Notes: generated from the sequence alone by a model not told the origin. Shown: positions 1 through 5,390, counted from the first letter of the stretch. The stretch is 5,390 nucleotides of DNA from an uncultured Bacteroidales bacterium (GCA_945949375.1 CAMFEN010000091.1:1-5390); one strand, 5' to 3'. Translations and numbers: made by a program.

Positions 1-31
1 GAAGCAGACATCTTCTAACTCGTGATTTATT

Positions 32-183
32 CTCCATGTAATGACCGTTAGTTCTTCTATAATGTCTTGTTGATTTCTCCATTAAATCATATAAAGAACC
101 ATTAAAACATTATCTTTTAATGAACTTTTAATGGGCTTTAATGGAGTTGTAAAATGAAGAATAATTAATGGTCATTAATGGAG
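32..183. repeat. Interrupted imperfect palindrome upstream of the first gene
   Basis: Four blocks recur in mirror order on the two sides of a centre near 108-125. The outermost pair is 32-46 with 170-183 (GGTCATTA, an optional C, then ATGGAG; one base of length difference). Then come 52-57 with 156-161 (GAAGAA), 77-86 with 137-146 (TTTAATGGAG, exact) and 99-107 with 126-134 (TTTTAATGG, exact). About 39 bases per arm can pair, and the gaps between blocks are longer in the left arm. The right end overlaps the GGAGG ribosome binding site of the next gene. It could be a degenerate MITE-like element, a relic of an invertible segment, or an RNA hairpin in the leader. The sequence shows the symmetry; any function is inference. 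Confidence 0.6.
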
Positions 184-184
184 G
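180..184 (+). promoter_or_regulatory. Shine-Dalgarno-like site for the FemAB-like gene
   Basis: GGAGG lies 12 bases before the ATG at 197, a slightly long spacing. It is the only clear purine-rich ribosome binding site in the window. It supports the ATG at 197, because an in-frame stop at 176-178 excludes any start further upstream. The site is embedded in the right arm of the palindrome at 32-183, so an RNA fold of that element could mask it. Confidence 0.5.
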
Positions 185-196
185 TATCCAACTACT

Positions 197-1162
197 ATGA
201 CCAACAAGCAGCGATATACCGAGTGGGCAGCCACCCAAGAATACCTTCCGCTCACCATGCAACCATGGTGGATGGAGGCGGTATGCGCGGGTAAAGAGTG
301 GGATGTTCTCTTGGCGGAGAACGACCAAGGCGAGATTATGGGTGCCATGCCCTATCTCATTCGTAAACGCTTGTGGATGCGCTATATTGTCATGCCCCAG
401 CAGACGCAGATAGGCGGCATTTGGGTTGGGCAGCAGTACACCGACGATCAATGGCAGGTGGCAGAAATCTGCCGCATGCTCGCTGAACAGTTAGACAACC
501 TCAAGCTCGCTTACTACTATCAGCAGTACGCCCCCAAGTCCCTCTGCGTAGAGCCCATGCAGGCGCTTGGCTTCAAGGCGCGCGAGCGTGTTACCTACCG
601 CATCAACGACCTCAGCGACCTCAACGCACTTATCAGCCGCTTTTCCAAGAACAAGAAGCGCCAACTCCAGAAAGCCCTCTCCCTGCATGTAGACTACAGC
701 ATGTCCCACGAGGACTTTTATCGTTTCCATGCCGCTTGTATGGCGGAGCAACGCAAGGCGATAACCTATTCCCGCGAGTTCTTTCTTGTCCTCGAGCGCA
801 AACTCCGCCGCCTCAACCAGTGCGCCATCATCGCCATCAAGGATGCCGACAACCATACTCACGCCGCCGCTTTCCTTGCATGGGATAACAAACTGATGTA
901 CTACCTCATACCCTGCTACTCGTTGGAGTTTAAGAGCTCCGGTGCCGGTGCATTACTCGTATTAGAATCCATCAAACTGGCGCGTGAGAAGCAAGTCCAT
1001 TTCGATTTCGAAGGCTCCATGGTGCGCTCCATTGCTAACCACTATAAACAGTTCGGTTCCGAGCCTTATAAGTACTATAGTGTAGAGAAATACTACCACC
1101 CCATCTTCCGCCTCGCGCTATTCTTCAATCACCTCCGCAACCTACGATATCGGTTGCAATAA
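197..1162 (+). CDS. FemAB-like / GNAT-fold (Acetyltransf_6 type) acyltransferase-like protein
   Basis: This 321-residue protein resembles the FemAB-like branch of the GNAT fold, in which acyl or aminoacyl groups are transferred to sugars, peptidoglycan stems or other acceptors in the cytoplasm. Visible signatures are QPWWMEAV (22-29), which opens such proteins; a P-Q-Q-T-Q-x-G-G segment (67-74); the basic stretch KNKKRQLQKAL (151-161); and a C-terminal core with FDFEGSM (269-275) followed by KQFGSEPYKYYSV (284-296), matching the family's D-F-x-G-S and F-G motifs. No signal peptide or membrane helix is seen. The ATG at 197 is the first start after an in-frame stop. The gene sits 5 bases before a glycosyltransferase, so co-transcription and a role in glycan modification are likely. 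The acceptor and donor cannot be read from the sequence. A peptidoglycan-bridge enzyme is less likely given the glycosyltransferase neighbour. Confidence 0.8.
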   Translation: MTNKQRYTEWAATQEYLPLTMQPWWMEAVCAGKEWDVLLAENDQGEIMGAMPYLIRKRLWMRYIVMPQQTQIGGIWVGQQYTDDQWQVAEICRMLAEQLDNLKLAYYYQQYAPKSLCVEPMQALGFKARERVTYRINDLSDLNALISRFSKNKKRQLQKALSLHVDYSMSHEDFYRFHAACMAEQRKAITYSREFFLVLERKLRRLNQCAIIAIKDADNHTHAAAFLAWDNKLMYYLIPCYSLEFKSSGAGALLVLESIKLAREKQVHFDFEGSMVRSIANHYKQFGSEPYKYYSVEKYYHPIFRLALFFNHLRNLRYRLQ

Positions 1163-1167
1163 TTGCC

Positions 1168-2211
1168 ATGAAAGTCCTTTTCCTTGCCGCTTGGTACCCT
1201 ACGCCCCGAGACGCGATGGCAGGGCTTTTTGTGCAAAAGCATGCCGAAGCGCTACGCCTACAAGGAGCAGATGTAAGAGTGCTGTATTATGAAAGTACAG
1301 GCGTACAATGGTTGCGGGATATGTGGCAGGGATGGCAACACTTGCACAAGGAATGGGGATTACCCGATGTAGTACAAATGAATGTGCTGGACAAAAACGG
1401 GCTTTTGGCACTCTATCTCAAACACCATTACCATATTCCCTATTTCATTATTGAACATTGGTCAGGCTATCTTCCCGCCAACTTCGCTTTTCGTGGTGGT
1501 TGGCACGGACGGATTATGATATATATAGCAAAGCATGCAAATGGTATAATGCCGGTAAGCAATGTTTTGAAAAATGCAATGCAGACTTGCGAAATAGAGA
1601 ATGCACATTGGCAGAAAATCAACAATGTAGTGGACGATTTCTTTTACCAACCCTATGTAAAAGAACCGCGTACTAAGAAACGCTTGCTCCATGTCAGTTG
1701 CTTTGATGAGAAAGCCAAAAACATCAAAGGACTATTGCGTGCCACTCGAAAAGTAGCGGAAAAACGGCAAGATTTTGAATTAGTATTGGTGGGAACAGGA
1801 GTTGATTTCATAGAGGATAAAGCCTATGCGGATTCGCTCCAATTTCCCAATGGAATGCTTGTTTTTACAGGCGAACTAACACCTGAACAAGTTTGCCGAT
1901 GGATGCAACAATCAGATGCATTCGTCCTCTTTTCAAGATATGAAACAGCGGGTGTTGTATTGGCAGAATGTTTAGCAGTAGGATTGCCAATAATAGGTTC
2001 TAATGCGGGAGCAATACCGGAGGTAGTAAATTCTCAAACAGGCATGCTCATTCCGTCCGAAGATGAGGACGCTCTTGCAAATGCCATCTCCTTTATGCTT
2101 GACCATTACCAAGAATACGACACCGCACTCATTCGCGAACACGGCAAGCAATACTCCTTCGCCACAGTAGGAAAACAATTGATTAACTTATATGGGAATC
2201 GTATTTCTTAA
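1168..2211 (+). CDS. Family 4 (GT-B fold) glycosyltransferase
   Basis: The 347-residue product is a retaining GT-B glycosyltransferase of the GT4 type, expected to move a sugar from an activated nucleotide donor to a lipid-linked or polysaccharide acceptor at the cytoplasmic face of the membrane. The N-terminal Rossmann half starts MKVLFLAAWYPTP and carries the G-x-F-V-x-x-H-A segment (19-26) and IEHWSGY (95-101). VPVSN-like MPVSN (128-132) closes this half. The C-terminal half has HVSCFDEKAKNIKGLL (175-190), the LVLVGTG strand (206-211) and the E-x7-E motif, E259 and E267, followed by GLPIIGSNAGAIPEVV (272-287), which binds the nucleotide sugar. Length is normal for the family. It starts 5 bases after the FemAB-like gene with no ribosome binding site of its own, suggesting translational coupling. 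Its last 29 bases overlap the end of the opposing flippase gene. Its middle is AT-richer than its start. Sugar specificity is unknown. Confidence 0.92.
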   Translation: MKVLFLAAWYPTPRDAMAGLFVQKHAEALRLQGADVRVLYYESTGVQWLRDMWQGWQHLHKEWGLPDVVQMNVLDKNGLLALYLKHHYHIPYFIIEHWSGYLPANFAFRGGWHGRIMIYIAKHANGIMPVSNVLKNAMQTCEIENAHWQKINNVVDDFFYQPYVKEPRTKKRLLHVSCFDEKAKNIKGLLRATRKVAEKRQDFELVLVGTGVDFIEDKAYADSLQFPNGMLVFTGELTPEQVCRWMQQSDAFVLFSRYETAGVVLAECLAVGLPIIGSNAGAIPEVVNSQTGMLIPSEDEDALANAISFMLDHYQEYDTALIREHGKQYSFATVGKQLINLYGNRIS

Positions 2212-3463
2212 CCAATGAATATAGCCATAAGTACTGTGCAAGTATCGCTATCGCACTACAAATAGCATATCCGACAACGGCTACATAGAAGCGATTAGTC
2301 AAAACACCAGCCAATACGCCGATGGCGCGTAAAACGGCAATCAGTATCTCAAACCACAGTCCAATACGTTGTTTTGCAAACACATCCGATAAAAAACAAA
2401 CACTTGCTGTGAGTAGGCTGCAGCATAACCATGGAAGCATCCATCGAATATATTCACCGGTTATTTCCCAGTCTTTTCCTAATAGATAGTGGCATATATC
2501 AGGTAAAAAGAAATATAATATCAAAAATACGGGAATAGCGAATGCTAAGATTATATAAGTAAAGCGAACAAAAATGCTGCCTATTGGTTGTTTGTTGTTT
2601 ACCTTATCAGTGATGTTTTGAAATAATACTTGGTATAGTGCCTTACTAATCATACTGATAGGAGAAAAAGCCAAGATAATTGCCATGCTCCAAAAACCTA
2701 CTTCTCTTGTTCCAAATATAGGAGTAAGCAATAGCACAGGCAACTGACTCGCAACCATATTGATAATACTGCGTGGTAAAGAATATAAAGGAAAATTCTG
2801 GTATTGCATAAATAATGCTTTCCATCCCTTTCTTGTAGTAGAGAATAAATATCGTATATGTTTCTTCCATGCTAAAGCCAAACTAATGAGCATAGAGAGC
2901 ATAGGAGCAAAAACGATGCTGAGTATCATTCCCCCTTGCAAATAGCCGATTGTTCCCAATTCCAATTTCCCAGAGGCAGATATAATGCTTTGCCCCACTT
3001 GATAGCCGCTGATGCGAGTGTAGGCTTTCCTCCTTATATACCAATAGTTCAGTATATTCCATAATCCCATTGCAAGCACAAAGAGAGGCATTAACCAATA
3101 CCAGTTGGCTAATTCGGGTGTATTAAATAAATGAGCAATAGGTTTGGAAAAGGGGACACTCAAGAGCACTATCCCCGTGGTGATGAGCAGCAGGAACCCG
3201 CATATATGCACCAATCCGCGCGCGTCCTCATCCTTTTTCGGAAGAACAATAGCATACTGATACTCTGCGGTGGAAAGAAGAACCAGCACCCCGCCGATAC
3301 TTAGAAATAAGTTTAGTAAACCAAAGTCTTCGGGGCTGTAAAGACGCGTCAAGATAGGATAGACCAATAGCCCTATCGCTTGAGCAATTACATTTGCAGA
3401 AAGCAATTTAGCAGAGTTACGTACCAACTCAGAGCGGGCTATTTTCCGTATTCGTTCCTTCAT
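2183..3463 (-). CDS. Wzx-type oligosaccharide flippase (MOP superfamily membrane protein)
   Basis: The 426-residue product is a polytopic inner-membrane protein of the polysaccharide-biosynthesis (Wzx/RfbX) branch of the MOP superfamily, which flips lipid-linked oligosaccharides to the periplasmic side. About 11-12 hydrophobic helices can be picked out, for example near residues 20-38, 50-66, 84-103, 121-140, 180-200, 232-250, 256-275, 299-320, 338-358, 366-389 and 392-415. Family hallmarks are LYSPEDFG (41-48) after the first helix, NFPLYSLPR (223-231), SQLPVLLL (239-246) and GTREVGFW (251-258). The frame is open up to a GTG at 3523, but the ATG at 3463 is preferred: a good promoter lies between them, and family members begin with a short basic stretch like MKERIRKIARSELVRNSAK. 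The gene converges with the glycosyltransferase and overlaps it by 29 bases. It is AT-rich in the middle. Substrate is not predictable. Confidence 0.9.
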   Translation of the reverse strand: MKERIRKIARSELVRNSAKLLSANVIAQAIGLLVYPILTRLYSPEDFGLLNLFLSIGGVLVLLSTAEYQYAIVLPKKDEDARGLVHICGFLLLITTGIVLLSVPFSKPIAHLFNTPELANWYWLMPLFVLAMGLWNILNYWYIRRKAYTRISGYQVGQSIISASGKLELGTIGYLQGGMILSIVFAPMLSMLISLALAWKKHIRYLFSTTRKGWKALFMQYQNFPLYSLPRSIINMVASQLPVLLLTPIFGTREVGFWSMAIILAFSPISMISKALYQVLFQNITDKVNNKQPIGSIFVRFTYIILAFAIPVFLILYFFLPDICHYLLGKDWEITGEYIRWMLPWLCCSLLTASVCFLSDVFAKQRIGLWFEILIAVLRAIGVLAGVLTNRFYVAVVGYAICSAIAILAQYLWLYSLVKKYDSHIS

Positions 3464-3472
3464 TTTCGCCTG

Positions 3473-3504
3473 CAAAGGTAGTGCTTTTTTGCGGATTTTC
3501 CAAC
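3473..3504 (-). promoter_or_regulatory. Bacteroidota-type promoter for the flippase gene
   Basis: On the minus strand, GTTG (3504-3501) is followed by a 20-base spacer and TACCTTTG (3480-3473), matching the Bacteroidota consensus TTTG / TAnnTTTG with one mismatch in the upstream box. Transcription should begin only a few bases before the ATG at 3463, giving a very short or absent leader. This argues for that start over the GTG at 3523, which would place the promoter inside the coding region. Confidence 0.7.
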
Positions 3505-3540
3505 TAAAACAAGAAAAAATCACAAAAAAAGCAAGAAATG

Positions 3541-3572
3541 TTTGTATTATTCAGAAAAAAGCAGTAAATTTG
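3541..3572 (+). promoter_or_regulatory. Bacteroidota-type promoter for the TonB-family gene
   Basis: TTTG (3541-3544), a 20-base spacer and TAAATTTG (3565-3572) match the Bacteroidota sigma consensus at every fixed position. Transcription would begin near 3577, leaving an untranslated leader of about 115 bases before the ATG at 3693. It is divergent from the flippase promoter, with the two upstream boxes 36 bases apart. Confidence 0.75.
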
Positions 3573-3692
3573 CAACCGTTTTTGAGGAAACCCCAATTCA
3601 CACTTCAAACAGCGAAGCGGTCAATTCTGACAAGTCGGGACTAACCTCTAACAGCGAAACGAACATTCGTAAAATCTAATAACTAACACAAT
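3573..3692 (+). other. Long untranslated leader of the TonB-family gene with a 12-base direct repeat
   Basis: The stretch between the promoter and the ATG at 3693 has no open reading frame of note. It holds two near-identical copies of AACAGCGAAnCG, at 3608-3619 and 3650-3661, which begin 42 bases apart and differ at one base. A very small inverted repeat (ACGAA/TTCGT, 2-base loop) follows the second copy. No purine-rich ribosome binding site is present; the bases before the start are A-rich, as is common in Bacteroidota. I recognise no known riboswitch. Confidence 0.45.
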
Positions 3693-4373
3693 ATGCAACT
3701 CAAAAAGTCACAAAAAGCCAGTCTGGAAGACAAGAAAGTAGTCTATGTCTTGATGGGTTTTGTCTTCGTCTTGAGCCTTTGCTATGTAGCGTTGGAGTGG
3801 ACGGAGAAAGAAGTAACGAAGTATGAGGTGGCAGATATGGAGTTCACTTTCGAGGAGGAAGTAGAAATCCAGCAGACCACTCAGGAAACCACTCCTCCTC
3901 CCCCGCCGCCCCCTGTACAAGAGGTTGAGGTGCTCAACGTAGTGGAAGACGATGTGGAGACCGAGTCTATCGAAATCAATACCGAGGACGATAAAGACGT
4001 GGAAGTAGTGATTGCCGCACCTGTAGAGGCTCCCGTAGAGGAAGAGGAAGAAGAGGTTGTATTCGTGGTAGTAGAGACTATGCCGGAGTTCCCTGGCGGA
4101 CAACAGGCTCTCTTCAAATACCTCAGCGAGAACGTGAAGTACCCCGTTATTGCGCAAGAGAACGGTATCCAGGGCCGTGTGATTTGCCAGTTTGTGGTGA
4201 ACAAAGACGGTTCTATTGTGGAAGTTGAGGTAGTTCGTTCCGGCGGAGATGCTTCGCTTGATAAAGAGGCGGTTCGTGTCATCAAGTCCATGCCGAAGTG
4301 GAAACCCGGTAAGCAGCGTGGAAAAGCAGTACGCGTGAAATATACCGTACCCGTTAACTTCCGCCTGCAATAA
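3693..4373 (+). CDS. TonB-family energy transducer
   Basis: This 226-residue protein should carry proton-motive-force energy from an ExbB/ExbD motor in the inner membrane to outer-membrane TonB-dependent transporters. It has a short basic cytoplasmic N-terminus (1-15), a single membrane anchor (about 16-34), a linker with seven consecutive prolines (68-74), then a strongly acidic stretch rich in Glu and Val (about 77-127, including six Glu in a row at 116-121), and a TonB C-terminal domain (about 128-226). That domain shows PEFPGG (131-136), VKYPVIAQENGIQGRV (148-163), NKDGSI (170-175) and MPKWKPGKQRGK (200-211), the pattern seen throughout the Bacteroidota. The linker is shorter and more acidic than the Pro-Lys/Pro-Glu linker of Escherichia coli TonB. 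No ExbB, ExbD or receptor gene is in the window, so it may be one of several paralogues. The start fits the promoter and the N-terminal topology. Confidence 0.93.
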   Translation: MQLKKSQKASLEDKKVVYVLMGFVFVLSLCYVALEWTEKEVTKYEVADMEFTFEEEVEIQQTTQETTPPPPPPPVQEVEVLNVVEDDVETESIEINTEDDKDVEVVIAAPVEAPVEEEEEEVVFVVVETMPEFPGGQQALFKYLSENVKYPVIAQENGIQGRVICQFVVNKDGSIVEVEVVRSGGDASLDKEAVRVIKSMPKWKPGKQRGKAVRVKYTVPVNFRLQ

Positions 4374-4414
4374 GACGAGAACGAGATTAAGGCGGGCAGT
4401 TGCTGAATAAACAA

Positions 4415-4429
4415 AGAGCGATGCGCTCT
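4415..4429 (+). terminator. Weak hairpin after the TonB-family gene
   Basis: AGAGCG and CGCTCT flank a 3-base loop and form a 6-pair stem 41 bases after the TonB-family stop codon. No run of T follows, so it is at best a weak or factor-assisted terminator, or an mRNA 3' end stabiliser. Read-through into recG is quite possible. Confidence 0.25.
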
Positions 4430-4463
4430 CAAAGTATACAGAACCACCAATGCCCTCTTAGTC

Positions 4464-4477
4464 CATAATTCATAATT
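4464..4477. repeat. Tandem AT-rich heptamer (CATAATT x2)
   Basis: Two exact copies of CATAATT lie end to end, followed by TTAATTTAA, directly before recG. Runs of this kind are familiar in Bacteroidales intergenic DNA. The repeat contains the stop codon that closes the recG frame upstream (TAA, 4466-4468). No convincing promoter box is found here. Confidence 0.5.
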
Positions 4478-4489
4478 CTTAATTTAACA

Positions 4490-5390
4490 TTGTTGCTCTC
4501 TCAACGAGACATAGCATATTGCAAGGGTGTCGGTACGAATCGTGCCGACACCCTTCGTAAAGAGCTGGGGGTAACCACGGCGCTGGATATGCTGCGGCAG
4601 TATCCTTACAAGTATATTGACCGCAGCCGCTTCTACAAGATTACGGAGATAGAAGACGAAGACACCTATGTGCAAATCATCGGCGAAGTAACCGAATGGC
4701 ATACCATCGGGACGGGTAAAGGGGCGCGCCTGAGTGCTACATTCTCAGACGGCAGCCATATCATTGAGTTGGTTTGGTTCCAGGGAATTCAGTATATCAA
4801 ACTTCAAAAGGGGGTAAAATATCTTCTTTTCGGCAAGCCATCCCGCTTTAACCACCTATTCAACTTCGTTCACCCCGAGCTCACGCTGTGGGAAAAGGTA
4901 ACGCCCGAGATGACACAAGGGCAGGAACCCTACTACAACACCTCGGAGACGATGAAGAAAAAGGGGCTGAACTCTAAGGCAATGCGTACTATCATTGCCC
5001 ATCTCATTCCAGACCTCGCCGCCGAAGGCGTGCAAGACACCATGGGAATCGATCTCCTGCAGCAGTATCATCTCATGTCGCTCACCCAAGCACTCATCAA
5101 TGTGCATTTCCCAAAGGACAATACCGCCTTGCAGCGGGCGCGCGAGCGGCTGAAGTTCGAGGAACTGTTCTATATCCAATTGCAGATTCTAAGGCAGATG
5201 AAGCGCCGTGAGCAGAATCAAGGCTACGCCATGCCCATTGTCGGCAAGACTTTCAATGCCCTCTACCGTTCCCTGCCTTTCGACCTTACGAACGCCCAAA
5301 AACGCGTGATTCGTGAGATACAGACCGACCTCAAGTCCGGCAAGCAGATGAATCGCCTCTTGCAGGGCGATGTCGGTAGCGGAAAGACCC
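4490..5390 (+). CDS. ATP-dependent DNA helicase RecG (5' part; cut by window edge)
   Basis: This is the first 300 codons of RecG, a superfamily 2 double-strand DNA translocase that reverses stalled forks and processes branched recombination intermediates. Full family members are roughly 680-700 residues. Visible are a helix-hairpin-helix-like segment with KGVGTNRADTLRKELG (12-27), the family signature YPYKYIDRS (38-46), the OB-fold wedge domain (about 60-145) with LVWFQGI (94-100) and VHPELTL (127-133), QPYYNTSE (146-153), the motif before the motor domain FDLTNAQKRVIREI (274-287), and Walker A GDVGSGKT (293-300). No ATG exists between the in-frame stop at 4466-4468 and the homologous N-terminus. 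The start is therefore TTG at 4490 or 4493; the next in-frame ATG would remove conserved residues. A strong hairpin lies within codons 12-22. Helicase motifs after Walker A are beyond the window. Confidence 0.95.
   Translation, partial: MLLSQRDIAYCKGVGTNRADTLRKELGVTTALDMLRQYPYKYIDRSRFYKITEIEDEDTYVQIIGEVTEWHTIGTGKGARLSATFSDGSHIIELVWFQGIQYIKLQKGVKYLLFGKPSRFNHLFNFVHPELTLWEKVTPEMTQGQEPYYNTSETMKKKGLNSKAMRTIIAHLIPDLAAEGVQDTMGIDLLQQYHLMSLTQALINVHFPKDNTALQRARERLKFEELFYIQLQILRQMKRREQNQGYAMPIVGKTFNALYRSLPFDLTNAQKRVIREIQTDLKSGKQMNRLLQGDVGSGKT
4523..4555 (+). other. Near-perfect 15-pair hairpin inside the recG 5' coding region
   Basis: AAGGGTGTCGG (4523-4533) and CCGACACCCTT (4545-4555) are exact reverse complements. 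Inside them a T/G wobble and ACG/CGT continue the stem to a 3-base AAT loop, so 33 consecutive bases form a 15-pair stem. It begins 33 bases after the probable TTG start and encodes the conserved KGVG...RADTL segment, so it is coding DNA as well. No T-run follows on either strand, so it is not a standard intrinsic terminator. Confidence 0.75.

Noticed and set aside
3..41. Possible C-terminal tail of a plus-strand gene entering from the left edge (12 codons to TAA)
   Set aside because: Too short to recognise; an open frame of this length is expected by chance.
1..82. Minus-strand open frame starting at 82 and running off the left edge (begins MEKSTRHYRR, with a similar MENKSRVRR repeat further on)
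   Set aside because: Only 27 codons are visible, with no recognisable motif, ribosome binding site or promoter. The internal similarity follows from DNA repeats in this region, and another minus frame is equally open. A gene continuing to the left cannot be excluded.
111..118. TATCTTTT as a Bacteroidota promoter box for the FemAB-like gene
   Set aside because: It matches seven of eight TAnnTTTG positions, but no TTTG-like box lies 19-20 bases upstream, and such matches are frequent in AT-rich DNA.
491..862. Minus-strand open frame of 123 codons inside the FemAB-like gene
   Set aside because: It lies entirely within a well-supported gene, has no family motif, and has a composition typical of a reversed coding strand.
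3464..3523. Longer flippase start at GTG 3523
   Set aside because: It would add 20 residues lacking family similarity and place a good promoter inside the coding region; the ATG at 3463 fits better.
3708..4450. Two long minus-strand open frames (220 and 189 codons) opposite the TonB-family gene
   Set aside because: They are antisense shadows of a biased coding sequence; the poly-Gly and poly-Ser/Thr runs are mirror images of the proline and glutamate codons. The TonB-family gene has clear domain support and a promoter.
4485..4492. TAACATTG as a recG promoter box
   Set aside because: It overlaps the probable start codon, has one mismatch, and has no TTTG-like box at the right distance.
1..5390. 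CRISPR array, tRNA or rRNA genes, insertion sequences, toxin-antitoxin or defence genes
   Set aside because: No spaced direct repeats, tRNA-like cloverleaf, transposase motifs or defence domains were seen in any reading of the window.

Overview
The window looks like chromosomal DNA from a member of the Bacteroidota, most likely order Bacteroidales. Three things support this. Two promoters fit the Bacteroidota sigma-ABfr pattern (TTTG-like box, 20-base spacer, TAnnTTTG). The TonB-family protein has the C-terminal domain typical of the phylum (PEFPGG, then a K-Y-P-x-x-A motif). The RecG N-terminus is of Bacteroidales type (YPYKYIDRS, LVWFQGI). Ribosome binding sites are mostly absent, also usual for the phylum. 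No genus can be assigned from the sequence alone.

Layout. Positions 1-196 hold no supported gene. They carry an AT-rich interrupted palindrome (32-183) whose right end overlaps the ribosome binding site of the first gene. Positions 197-2211 hold two closely packed plus-strand genes, a FemAB/GNAT-fold acyltransferase-like protein and a family 4 (GT-B) glycosyltransferase, 5 bases apart. A minus-strand Wzx-type oligosaccharide flippase (2183-3463) converges on them and overlaps the glycosyltransferase by 29 bases. Positions 3464-3692 are a divergent promoter region serving the flippase (minus) and a TonB-family energy transducer (plus, 3693-4373). A 116-base spacer with a weak hairpin and a tandem AT-rich heptamer precedes recG, which starts at a TTG codon near 4490 and is cut by the window edge just after its Walker A motif.

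How the genes fit together. The first three genes are a small surface-glycan cassette: one glycosyltransferase to build a glycan, one flippase to move a lipid-linked glycan across the inner membrane, and one FemAB-like enzyme that may modify it. The specific glycan is not evident. TonB (energy for outer-membrane import) and RecG (replication-fork repair helicase) are unrelated housekeeping genes. Much of the cassette (about 1500-3150) is visibly richer in AT than its surroundings.

I found no clearly new multi-gene system. The structures least explained by the gene calls are the interrupted palindrome at 32-183 and a 33-base, 15-pair hairpin inside the first codons of recG (4523-4555).
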